In this document: positions 31,955-43,085 of the stretch, piece by piece | Layout: each line of letters begins with the position of its first letter | How positions within the stretch are numbered: position 1 is the stretch's first letter | Source: Rhinopithecus roxellana | Lineage: Eukaryota > Chordata > Mammalia > Primates > Cercopithecidae | Direction of reading: 5' to 3' | NCBI RefSeq assembly: GCF_007565055.1 | Contig: NC_044562.1 | Coordinates: 58,847,386-58,911,385 of the forward strand | Length of the DNA: 64,000 nucleotides | Made by a program: the position numbers and the translations under genes | Notes under the pieces: generated by a model | The model's input: only the letters and a program-made list of their open reading frames with translations | What the model was told of the DNA's origin: nothing | The model's database searches: none

Positions 31955-34858
31955 GTCAACAAATTTGACAACTCAGAAGAGATAGATAAATTTCTAATCA
32001 CATATAAGCTACAAAGATTGAATTATAAAAAAGTAGAAAATCAGAGTAGACTGATAATGAGTGAGGAAATTAAATAAGTAATAACAAGCCTTCCTTTAAA
32101 GAAAAGTCCAGGACCTGATGGCTTCACTGCTGAATTCTGCCAAGCTTTTAAAGAATAATAACACAAATTCTCCTCAAACTATTCCAGAAAACCAAAGAGG
32201 AGGGAATATGTACAAACCCATTTTGTGAGGACACCATTACCTGAATTTTAAAACCAGACAAGGATGCAAAAACAGCAACAACAACAACAACAACAAAGAA
32301 ACTACAGGCCAATATCTCTGATGAACATAGATGCAAAGATTATCAACAACATACTAGCAAACTGAATCAAACAGCACATTAAAAGAATCATTCACTATGG
32401 TAGAGCACATTTCATCTTAGGGATACAAAGATGGTTTAACACACTGAGGGATACAAAGATGGCTTAACACACGAGTTGATAAATGTGATATACCACATTA
32501 ACAGAAAGAAAGACAAAAATCATAAGACAATTTCAACTGAGACAGAAAAAGCATTTGACTAAATTTAACATTTCTTCTCTCAACAGATTTGGTATAGAAG
32601 GTACGTCCCTCAACATGATAAAGGCCGTTTATGACAAATCCACAGCTAACATCAGAATGAATAAGGAAAATAATATCAGGAGCAAGACAAGGATGCTCAC
32701 TTTCACCAATTCTATTCACGATAGTACTAGAAGCCTTAGCCAGAGCAATTTGGCAAGAAAAAGAAATAAAAGGCATCCACGTCGAAAAGGAGAAAGTTAA
32801 ATTGTTCCTATTTGCATAAAATACAATCTTATGTCTAGAAACCCCTAAGAAACACCAAAAACCTGTTAGACTTAATTTTGAATATTCAGTAAATTTGCAG
32901 GATATAAAATCAACATACAAAAATCTGTAGTATTTCTACCAATAGTGACCTATCTGAAAAGTAACTGAAGAAAAAACAATTCCATTTGGAATAGCTACAA
33001 AAATTAAGCTACCTGGGAATAAACTAAACCAAGGACGTGAAAGATCTCCACACTGAAAACTATAATACTTTGATGAAAGAAATGGAATGGGACACAAATA
33101 AATGGAAAAACATTCTGCATTCATAAATTGAAAGAATATTTTTAAATGGCTATATTGTTTAAAGCAATCTACAGATTTAATGCAATTCCTTTCAAAATAC
33201 CAATGTCATTCTTCACAGAAATAGAAAAAAAAACCCTAAAATTAATATAGAACAAAAAGAGACACTGAATAGCTAAAGCAATCCTGAACACAAAGAACAA
33301 AGCTGAAGGCATCACACCACCTGACTTCGAAATTTACTACGAAGCTGTAGCAACTAAAACAGCATGGTACTGGCATAAAAACAGATACGTAGACCAGAAC
33401 AGAATAGAGTGATCAGAAATAAATTCACACGCCTACAGCCAACTGAATTTTGGCAAAGGTGACAAGAACTCACATTGAGGAAGAGATAATCTTTTTAATA
33501 AACAGTGCTGGGAAAATTGTATGTCAACATGCAAAAGAATGAGGCTAAATCCCCACCTCTCACCATATAAAAAATCAACTCAAAATGGATTAAAAACTTA
33601 AATTTAGAAAACCTGAAGCTATGAGACTACTAGAAAAAAAAAAAAAAAAACAGGGGAAACACTTTGCAACATTGGGTTGGGCAAGGACTTTTTAAATAAA
33701 AGCTCAAAAGAATAGAAGAAAAATCAAAATAGACAAGTGGGACTACATCAAACTAAAAATGCCTTGCACAGAGTGAAAACTATTAAGAGTGAAGTGACAA
33801 CCTGCAGAATGAGAGAACATATTTGCAGTCTATTTATCTGAGAAGGGGTTAATATCTAGAATGTATGAGGAATTTAATACAATTCACCAGAAAAAAAATT
33901 AAAAATGGACAAAATATCCAAATAGCCAACAGATATATGGAAAATACTCAGCATCAGTAATCGTCAGGGAAATGCAAATCAAAACCACTGTAAGATACCA
34001 CTCACTCCAGTTAGAATGGCTCCTGTCGAAAAAACAAAAGAAAACAAGTGTTGGCAAGGATGTGGAGAAAAGGAAACTCTTACACATGGTCGGTGGGACT
34101 GTAAACTAGTAAAACTGTTACGGAAAACAGTGTGATGGTTCCTCAATAAATTAAAAATAGTACTACTATATGATCCCACAATTCCACTACTGGGTATATG
34201 TCCAAAGGAAATGAAATCAGTATGTCAAAGAGATATCTGCACTCCCATGATGATCGCAGCACTACTTACAATAGCCAAGATATGGAATCAACTTAAGTGC
34301 TCAACAATGAATGAAAGGATAAATAAAATGTGGGACTTACATGCAATGGAGTACTATTCAGCCATAAGAAAGAAGGAAATCCAGTCATTTGCAATAACAT
34401 GAATGAACCTGGAGGGCATCATGTTAAGTGAAATAAGCCAGACAAAGAAAGACAGATACCGCATGATCTCACTCATATGTGAAATCGAAAACAAATAGAA
34501 AAGTTGCTACCACAGAAGTAGGGAGTAGAACATGGTTGCCAGAGACTAGGGTGGAGACAAGAGAGGGAAATGGGGAAAGGCTGGTCAACAGGTACAAAGT
34601 TACAGTTAGGAGGAATAAATTACGATGTGCTTGTGCACAGACAGGTGGCAGTGGTTAACAGTAAGTTATTGTATATTACAAAACACCTGGAAGGGAGGCT
34701 TTTGAATGTTCTCACCACCAAGGAATGATAAATGCATGAGATGCTAGATACACTAGGTACCCTGATTGAATCATTATCATTATACAACACAGATGTGTAT
34801 CAAAACATCAAATTGTATCCCATAAGAATGTACAGTTATATGTCAATTAAAATTCATT
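31955..34858 (+). mobile_element. L1MB-like element, sense: ORF2 reverse transcriptase to 3' end
   Basis: Reverse-transcriptase words are readable: CAGGCCAATATCTCTGATG (an RPISLMN-type motif near 32,310) and a run to 32,820. The FADD active site is destroyed: the codons for Phe-Ala at 32,811 are followed directly by a TAA stop. A small (CAA)n lies at 32,273-32,297. Post-RT sequence continues to 34,490. The 3' UTR (AGAACATGGTTGCCAGAGAC, TGTTCTCACCACCAAGGAA) resembles L1MB. It ends near TGTCAATTAAAATTC. Inactive. Confidence 0.8.
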
Positions 34859-34864
34859 GATTTT

Positions 34865-36500
34865 GATTTTCTGTAGAACTTGACAAAGTGATCCCATAAT
34901 TCATATGCAAGCATACATTTCAAGCAACTTAAAATAGAAAAGCAAAGAGTTTTGTTTTTAAAAATTTACCCTACCAAATATGAAAGAACAAGGTTGGTAT
35001 TTACAACATTGAATCATAGTGTGGACATAGACACCTGTATCAGTGGAACAAGCGGAAGCTCCAGAAAGAGGCTGTTTGTATGTGTGACCTGGGTCCATAC
35101 ATAAGTAACCTTCCAGACCAGTAAGGAAAGGACAGACCATTCAATAGAAAGTGCTGGGAAAACTGGCACCCATGTGGGAAACATTCTATTTCTACCTCAC
35201 ACCATAGACATAAATAAATTCCAGATATATGTATTGAAAAATGAAATATTTAAAAATGGAGCTCTGAGATTACTGAAGTATAAGATACAATATTTTTCCC
35301 ATTTACATATAGAAGGTGGCGTTTAAAAGACTTCAAAGCAAAATTCCTACAATAAACATACTGATAACATTGGTTATATAAAATTTATATTTTGCATGAC
35401 ATTAAGATATCAAAAACTAAGCTAAAAATACGAACAAACCGGATAAAATGTCATTGCTATGCAGGCAAAGATGAGTGATCCAAAACATATAAAGGGATCC
35501 TGCACACGCCCAAGAGACAAACAGCCCAGCAGAAAATGGGCAAAGATCTTAGTAGCAAACTGCAGAAGAAGAAATATCAATGGCCAATAAACACACAGAC
35601 AGGAGCTCACTGTCATTGGCAATCAGAGAGGTGCAAAGTAAAACAATGATTACACGACACTTTCAACTGATTGTAGAAATGAAATTGTTACAATATGAGA
35701 TGGGAAGATATTAGGATGGGAAGACATTTGAGTACCTGATTCTTTTAGACACAGCCGATGGGGCATATGGACAAAGGTTGCTTGGAGATACCTATTAAAA
35801 TTTTGAACTCACATACACTGACCCAGCAATTCCATTTCTAGGAATATTGCCAGAAGCTCTCACACACCACCAGGAGGACAATGCCATTCATCACAGCATG
35901 GCTAATTTTATGGAAAATGCTCATCATTAGAGGAGTGGACAGACAAAATGTGGGACAATCCTTTTGGAAAGTTACATGGCATTATCTTGAAAGTGGACAG
36001 TACCCTTCCAAGTCAACTCCCAGCTCTCCAGTCTATAGAAACTCTCAGATAAGTGTTCCAGGGGTCCTATATGAAAATGTTCCCAACAGCATTGTTTATT
36101 AAAAACAACAAAACGAAGAAAACCCAAATGCCCCTCCACAGGAGAGAGGAGCAATACACTGTGCACATTGTACGCAACACACTACGATGTGTGCATGACG
36201 GAATGTCAGTCAACAGAGGCAATCAGGGCTCGGCAGTTGTGTCATGGCATGAACATCCCCAGGAGACTCAGCATGATGCCACATAAAGAAGGCAAGATGC
36301 AGGAGGCCTCAGAGAGCATGGGATCATTTTATAAGTTACCACTGAGACCAGCCCAAATTAAACAATAGATTGTTTAAGGAGAAGGACTATGGTATAAATC
36401 CATAAAAGCAAAAAAAGGAAGGGATTAGACCCCAACATTCTGGGAGTGGTTACCTCTTGGGGAGCAGCCTAGGGTGTGAGCCTGGGGTGGGGGTCTGGGG
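34865..36500 (+). mobile_element. Older L1 (L1M4/L1ME-like), sense, 3' half
   Basis: Post-RT ORF2 words occur in order: GTTGGTATTTACAACATTG, GAAAATGGGCAAAGATC, CTGACCCAGCAATTCCATTTC and a 3' UTR with GAGTGGTTACCTCTTGGGG. Divergence is high and no frame is preserved. It directly follows the L1MB-like tail, so the younger element probably inserted next to or within it. Confidence 0.7.
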
Positions 36501-37022
36501 AGATTCCGGTGTCATCTCAATGTCCTGTGTGACATCTGTGCCTCACACTGTTATGGGATGCCTTGGGTGTCACTTTGCCAGCTGGAAACCTCCGTGGCCG
36601 CTGGTGCCTTTGCCTGAAATTTGCTCTGGCCCACTGGGCTCATTCTGCCCACTCGGCTTGGCAGGCTGCCTTCAGCTCCCACTACCAGCCTGAATCTCAC
36701 ACCTGCCAAGGGCGAACCAGGCATGGAGCAACAAGGGGTGTGTGAGCAAGTGTGAGGTCCTGCCATTGGACAGTCAGGCATGCTGACTCCCTATGAGGCA
36801 ATGGCTGGACCAGGTGCACCATAAGCAGCTTCCATGGCTGATACCAGGGAACATGGTGTGGCACCCAGAAGCTTGGAGATGCCAGGAACTGCAGAGCCCT
36901 AAAGAAGATGTCACAGCCCTGACTCAGGGCACTTCTAGGTCTCAGATATCTGAAGGGCTACAGCTCTTCTCTCCTTCTGTCTTCCCTCTCTCTTGTCGCC
37001 CACAGTGTGGTAGTCAAAGCGC
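36501..37022. other. Unassigned sequence next to an ERV LTR
   Basis: GC-rich sequence with possible retroviral LTR character, but I cannot assign it. It may belong to the same ERV as the next feature. Confidence 0.35.
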
Positions 37023-37860
37023 ATGTTTTAGCCCTGTTTGTGTTATATCTCCTTTAGCCCTCCTGTCCTGCTTCCAGGAAGAATGAGGTATGCGGAAAAG
37101 TGGGGGATGAGCAGGATAAAGAGGAGCTTTATTGAGCAACAGAACAGCTCAGAGGAGACCTGCAGTGGGCAGCTCTTCTTTGTAGCCAGGGTGTCCTGAG
37201 GAGTGTCCAGCTCTCAGCAGACAGAGCAGCTCCTCTCTGCAACTGGTCATCCATCATTTCTTCAGCTCTCAGCAGAGAGGGTAGCTCCCCTCTGCTAGGC
37301 AGGTCATCCTGATGAGTGTCCAGCTCCCAGCAGAGAGGAGATGCCGGGGTGGGCGGCTCCTCTCTGCAACTGGTTATCCCGTCATCTTGACTCCGGTTGA
37401 GTCTGGGGCTTTTACGAGCCTCAGAGGGGAGGAAGTGAGTGCTGATTGGTCTGTGGGTGGCCAATGGTGGGCCAGAAAAGGCACCACAAGTTCTCATTCC
37501 AGTTCATGGGACTGGCCCTTCTGCCCAGGAGCCTGTCTGCCTTCTGCCACCATTCATGGTGCCCAGGCTGTTTGTGCCAAGGGGTGCCTGCAGGTCAGTG
37601 CTGAGCTGCCCCCAGCACACTGTCAGCCTCCCTCCCATGTTCATTGGTGCCCAAAGTCCAGAGGGAGCCAAGGCGGCAGGGGGCTGGTGTGTCAGTGCTG
37701 CCCCAAGCATGCACACACCTAGCTGGGCTGTGACAGTGCCCAGGCTCAGTCTCAACTTTGCTCCATGATTGGAGCAGGTGTTGACAGCAGGAAGAGGCCA
37801 GGTAGTGGAACTCATCAGGTTGAATAGTGTTGGGAGAGGGGATGGAGGTCGCATGGGAGG
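37023..37860 (-). mobile_element. ERV1 LTR (HUERS-P/LTR1-LTR9-like), antisense
   Basis: On the plus strand, TGTTTTAGCCCTGTTTGTG is followed by CCAGGAAGAATGAGGTATG and GAGGAGCTTTATTGAGCAAC. The last contains AATAAA on the minus strand, which marks the R region. Internal words such as CAGCTCTCAGCAGAGAGG recur at about 37,208, 37,265 and 37,318, giving a degenerate repeat inside the LTR. No gag, pol or env sequence is recognisable alongside. Right edge approximate. Confidence 0.6.
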
Positions 37861-37904
37861 GGCCTTGTTCAGACAGGCCCTTGAGAGACCGGTTAAGTTT
37901 TACC

Positions 37905-38154
37905 ATTTTTTTTTTTTTTTTTTGGAGACAGAGTCTCATTCTGTTGCCCAGCCTGGAGAGCAATGGTGCGATCTCAGCTCACTGCAGCCTCTGCCTCCCA
38001 GGTTCAAGTGGTTCTCCTGCCTCAGCCTCCCATGTAGCTGGGACTACAGGCATGTGCCACCACGTCCAGCTAATTTTTTATACGTTTAGTAGTTTGTGGT
38101 TTCACCAACCAGGCTGGTCTCAAACTCCTAACCTCAAGTAATCCACCCACCTCA
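37905..38154 (-). mobile_element. 5'-truncated Alu, antisense, with perfect target duplication
   Basis: Poly-T at 37,906-37,923, then GAGACAGAGTCTCATTCTG and on to ATCCACCCACCTC, where it stops. About 48 bases of the normal Alu 5' end are absent. AAGTTTTACC flanks it exactly at 37,895-37,904 and 38,155-38,164, so the truncation happened during insertion. Confidence 0.93.
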
Positions 38155-38164
38155 AAGTTTTACC

Positions 38165-40785
38165 TTTTTAAAGTTAGATGAAGAGGAGGAAATGACTTGC
38201 AGCAAGATCAGGATAGGAGTTACTGAGTAAATTTAAAAAGACCATGTGGGGAATCACAGCAAAAGTCCACGTGCACCCTACCCTTTCACTTGTACCTGAG
38301 CTGTGGAAGCCATCCTGTGGCCAGCCCTTGGGTTTGGAACGTCACTGTTTCTTGGATCGGGGCAGCGGCTGTGTTCCAGGCCCTCTTTCTTGAGCTACCC
38401 ACCCTAGTGCATCATCTCTGCTTCCCACTGCCATTAAAAAAAAAAAAATTATAACGAAAGCTTAGAGACACTTGCAAAATAACCTGAGTGTAGTTCTTCA
38501 TCCTTAGAATTGTTTGGCTGGCCTGTCTTTTACACATCCTTCCAGTACACCATTCAACTGCCTTTATTAAGGCTTTCCAAAGAATGCACCTTGAGTTTCC
38601 CAAGAAATCGCTGTTTCAGCACTCACCTTTTGCCAGTGTGCGGATGTTAAAATTAAATGGTGCAGCAGCCATGCCAGACACCGGCTACAGCATGTTTTGC
38701 TTCTCTCTGCTGCCACCGTGTTCTCTGCCTCTTTAGAACAGGGAAGGATCTTGTTCCAGAACTGGTACTCACGGGTCGAGCTCTGGGAATCCCTTGCACA
38801 TACCCATAGTCTTGGCAGTTGCTATCCCATGTGGGGTTCAGCACCCAGGCGGCAGGCTCAGCCTTTCTGCAGGCTGCCTGCTCGCTCCCCTCGCCCTGTG
38901 CGCAGGCTCTGGCCACCAGGATGGCTCACAAGGACGCTGAAGACCCCTGGCCAGGGAACGTGGGTAAGGTCATCGTCAGGAGTTGATGCACTGGTGAAAA
39001 AAGGATGCTTTTGGTGCCATTGTTTTCTCTGTCCTGCTCTGGCTCCAGACCACCTCGCTTCAGAGGCTTCTATTTGGTGAATCCTCCTCTTACATTTTTT
39101 TCCTAGAAGACCGTTATGCAGATGCAACTCCTGATGAATTTTGGTCCATTAGAGGCACTTCTCACAGATTCAATTGCCTAGGAGGAGACACTCTACAATA
39201 CTTTGCAGATGGCAAACCTGTTTTCTGATGTCCTGAGTGCCTACATAGTGGACACCAGCCATGGGAGTCTGACTTGGGCTCCATGGGGGGCCCACTGGCC
39301 TGCCATGGCCAGCACTGCCACTTCCTCTGCAGCAGGGAGGGACGGGGGAGAGAAAGACTGGTCCTGCCATCTCCTTAGTGGGGTTGATGGTCCTGGCACC
39401 ATGCCCCTCCCAGCCTGGAGGAGAACTCGATTTCTGAGCAACCAGCTTAGGTGTATGGTGTCTCTGCCCTTCCCTTCCCCCACCCACCTCCTCCCTGTCT
39501 TCTGCTTCTTCACAGGCACCCACACGCACGACCACAGATCTTAGCTGCCCCAAGTCACCTGGGAACATGGTCTGCCCATTGCTGCCCCTGTGCCGGCCAG
39601 GGACAGCCCATAGCTGGGGCAGCCACGATGATACCCATGGCATCTTCATCTCCAGCTTCCCGGAAGGGCCGGGATCTGCCCACTGCCTCCACCTCTGCTC
39701 ATTTACTCTCTTCACCCCAGGGCCATCTGTCCCTGGACTTTCGCCTTGCTGTCCCCTCCCGGCTCTGCTCAATGGGGATGGCCTTCTTGTTTGCTCCTCT
39801 GCTGCCATTGTCCCTGACCCCATTCACCATGTCCTGCATGAGGCCCCTCACCTTCCGCTCTTCCTGCCAGAGCTCTCAGTCACGTTCCTCCGGGAGCCTC
39901 AGCTCCAGGGGCCGCCGCCAGCCAGATCCTCCCCGGGTGCTTCCAATCTGTACCCTCTTCTGGGTGTGCTTCCTTGGGTGTGCCTCAGCCCTGGAGCCCG
40001 TGACCTGCTGTGGATTCCCCACTCTCTCCTCTGCGGATGTACTAACTCGCTGCGGACCTGGGTGAAGCCAGCAACCCTCTGTGTACTCCCGCTTTCCTCC
40101 TTGCAATTGGAAGAGCTTCGACGAGGCTGGTGCCTTTCAGAGGGGCCAACTGCCCAGGCTCCTCCATCTCATTCTCCCCTCCCTGTGGCCTCCCCAGTTT
40201 AACACCAAGGTCAGTGCTCTGATGTTCCTCCTGTTGTGGCTAAAGGCAGTGAAAGCCATTCAGTAACTCTGGATCCTCCCATCCCAGGCCAACCTCAGGA
40301 CATGGGGAATCTGTCCTGTACTAGCCTGAGGCTGTCTCCCTGGAGGAGGGCACTAGCGAGGGACTGCCAGGCCCCTGGGTGCTCAGTAACTGGTTTGCAG
40401 ACCACCCTGACTTACAGCAGAGGCAGGGAGAGCAGCAGCCAATGTGTGGGGGTCTCACGCTCACTTCTGCAGGCTCTCCTGGGTCCCGCCAACCTCCCTG
40501 ACCTGGCGTCTTAGGACGCCCCTGCCCCAGGGCAACATGAGGCCCCTTCCTTCCCTTTCCTTTGATGATCCGGTCCCTGAATCACAGGGTTGCTTCCCAT
40601 CTGAGGCTCCCTGGCTTTGCACACACATGTCAGACTTGGTGATACTCTATGCCAGTTATTTACCAGGTGGGCATCAAGCATTGCTTCTGTGATGAAAACA
40701 GTGGAAAGAGAAGACCTTCCCTTCCCAGTGCATCTCACTGAACCCTGGGGTGCTAGTCTGGCCTCCTGGTTTTCCTTTCTCTGTC
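38165..40785. other. Unique, partly GC-rich sequence; no gene recognised
   Basis: The longest frames (plus 39,451-40,065, plus 39,567-40,202, minus 39,170-39,823; 204-217 codons) overlap on both strands and in different phases. They lack recognisable domains and sit in C-rich DNA with few stops. An A run occurs at 38,436-38,447. No exon is called, though a lineage-specific transcript cannot be excluded. Confidence 0.4.
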
Positions 40786-41076
40786 TTTTTTTTTTTTTTT
40801 TTTTTTTTGAGATGGAGTCTCGCTCTGTCGCCCAGGCTGGAATGCAGTGGCGCGATCTCGGCTCACTACAAGCTCCGCCTCCCGGGTTCCCGCCATTCTC
40901 CTGCCTCAGCCTCCCGAGTAGCTGGGACTACAGGCGCCCGCAACTGCGCCCAGCTAATCTTTTGTATTTTTAGTAGAAACGGGGTTTCACCCTGGTCTCG
41001 ATCTCCTGACCTTGTGATCCGCCCGCCTTGGACTCCCAAAGTGCTGGGATTACAGGCGTGAGCCACTGCGGCCGGC
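40786..41076 (-). mobile_element. AluY-like SINE, antisense, with short internal deletion
   Basis: Young-looking antisense Alu (GAGATGGAGTCTCGCTCTG, GCCTCCCGGGTTC, ending GCGGCCGGC). A stretch of about 15 bases is missing between GGGGTTTCACC and CTGGTCTCGATCTCC, where Alu normally carries the 'gtgttagccagga' segment. Confidence 0.93.
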
Positions 41077-41160
41077 TTTTTTTTTTTTTTTAATTTTTAT
41101 GCTTGCTTGTCAGAGACCTGATTTCCTTTGACTTGCTTCCAGTATGTTATTGCGCACACT

Positions 41161-41242
41161 CTGAACTCCTGATCCCAAACGATCCACCCGCCTCAGCCTC
41201 CCAAGGTACTGGGATTACAGGCGTGAGCCACCGTACCTGACT
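41161..41242 (-). mobile_element. Alu fragment, antisense (5' portion)
   Basis: GAACTCCTGATCCCAAACG, CCTCAGCCTCCCAAGG and GTGAGCCACCGTACCTGAC form the right end of an antisense Alu. The remainder is absent. The 80 bases to the left are not recognisably Alu. Confidence 0.8.
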
Positions 41243-41244
41243 AT

Positions 41245-41534
41245 ACAGGAAAAAGGTTTAATGGACTTACTGTTCCACATGGCTGGGGAGGCTTCACAAT
41301 CATGGTGAAAGGCAAGGAGGAGCAGATCATGTCTCACATGGATGGCAGCAGACAAACAGAAAGACCTTATGCTCCGCTTTTTAAAATGATCAGATCTCAT
41401 GAGACTTATTCACTGTCATGAGGACAGCATGGGAAACACCTGTCCCCATGACTCAATTACCTCCCAGCAGGACCCTCCCACACACGTGGGAATTCAAGAT
41501 GAGATTTGGGTGGGGACACAGCCAAACCATATCA
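41245..41534 (-). mobile_element. MST/THE1-class MaLR LTR, antisense, partial
   Basis: AGGAAAAAGGTTTAATGGAC, CCACATGGCTGGGGAGGC, GATTTGGGTGGGGACACAG and terminal ACCATATCA match an antisense MST/THE1 LTR. The segment that should precede it (TGTATTAGTCC...) is missing and replaced by the Alu fragment. Confidence 0.88.
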
Positions 41535-42904
41535 ACAGGGCTCAAGAGATATTTGTTGAGTGAATAAATGACCTGGTTTGTGAATTTCCACAGTTACTTA
41601 CTTCCCTATTCATTTTCTCAAATTGTAATATGGAAAATTCTCTGCTTCCCTCATGGGATGATGGTGAGTTTGTAGGTGACAGAGCTTTGTGCCTGGAGTG
41701 ACTGTTTTCACTAAGGACAACCGAGGAGCCTGTGACGCCCCCAGACCAGCCACATCACCATCACTGGGAGCTTGAAGAATGGCGGCGCTCATCTCCCACC
41801 AAGGCCACCAGTTAGCATCTGCATCCGCTAAGACCTGCAGGGAGTCATGCACCACCCTCAACCCATAGGCTCTGTCTCAGAGTGAAAGTTCCCTTGATGG
41901 AACAGGGGGGTCAGCAGTCAGCGTGTGAGCCCCCCGGGCTGCTCTGCAGAGCTGGCCAGGAGGGCTGGGCTCATGGGGCCAGGCCATTATCTCCCATCCT
42001 CCGGTTTAACCTTTCCCCACGTTCCTCCCAGCCCGAAAGGGTCAGCAGCTGGTTTCTTAGGGCCCCCAGGAGGCGTGTGTCACGGAGCATGTGCAGAGCC
42101 TATTGTCAGCCACAGCAGCCATCGAGGAGCCCTCCTCGCCTGTTTCCTGTGGGCCATTGATCCTCTAATGGCCCTTTCCAGCTTTAGACCAGCTGGCTGT
42201 CATTCCAGGCACTTAGCGTGTGCGGAAAAATTTTATGTTTTCATGATATCAGCAGGAAAATAGGAAATGGCTTGGAAAACAGGGAGGCATAAAACAATGG
42301 TTTGAGGAGAGTGAGTCTTGGATAAACAGCCCTGGTTGCCCTTTGGAATGTGTGGATTTAAACACACACTCAGGAATGTATGCTCTGTGGTGTGAGAGAT
42401 AAACATCCTAAAACTCATTAGGCCAGCAGCTCTGTTCTAGCAAATGCTGCTGGGGGAAGCAAGAAGTGCTGGCCAGGGCCCAGCCCAGGGCACGCTGCAG
42501 CTGCCCGGCCCTGTTTGCAAAGGCAGAGGACCTGCCATTGGCCTCAACAGCACAACCTGGCCTGGTCCCCTGACAGGTGCGAGGCTCCCCATGAGCTTTG
42601 CATGTGCTGGGTTAGTGCTGGGAGCCCAGGTCCCTGCCAGGTGGGCTTGGGGTCTGGTGCCCAGGGAAGACAGTGCCTGGCTGCTAGAAGGGAGTTCATG
42701 TTGTGATCTGCCTCTTTCTTGACCCATCTGCAGGCAGCCTGCTCGGGAGTCTGTGATTTTCTATAGGACAAGGAGACTTTAGAGTTGGTTTTAAAGATAC
42801 ACTTACTCAAGGGGTACAATACCCTGGAATTAGCCCCGAGGTGTTTAGCAGTGAGACTCAGGCATGGCCTGCACAGCTGAAGTTGAAGGTGACCCCAAGT
42901 GATT
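41535..42904. other. Unique sequence, with a possible short L2/MIR end
   Basis: AGATATTTGTTGAGTGAATAA (41,548-41,568) resembles an L2 3' end. The rest is unassigned. Opposed frames at 42,437-42,727 (minus) and 42,444-42,722 (plus) are mirror images, not genes. Confidence 0.4.
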
Positions 42905-43085
42905 GATGTTTAATACTCCTAATAATAGCTTGCATGACTGAGTCTTAACTACACATCAGAGGCTAAGCTCTGCACACACTCTTGCATTTGACCATAGGTC
43001 AACCCTATGTGGTGAGGAAAGCATTGCAACCATTTCACTTCTTAGATGAAGATGCAGGTGTAGGCCCAGGGAGGGGAGGGTGCTG
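42905..43085 (-). mobile_element. MIR SINE, antisense
   Basis: TAATAATAGCTTGCATGACTG, CCCTATGTGGTGAGGAAAGC, CATTTCACTTCTTAGATGAAG and GGCCCAGGGAGG follow the antisense MIR order (core 'attttacagatgaggaaactg'). Confidence 0.7.

Noticed and set aside
39170..40202. Overlapping frames of 204-217 codons as a possible gene
   Set aside because: Plus and minus frames overlap over the same C-rich DNA and none has a recognisable domain, splice pattern or polyadenylation context. Treated as chance frames.
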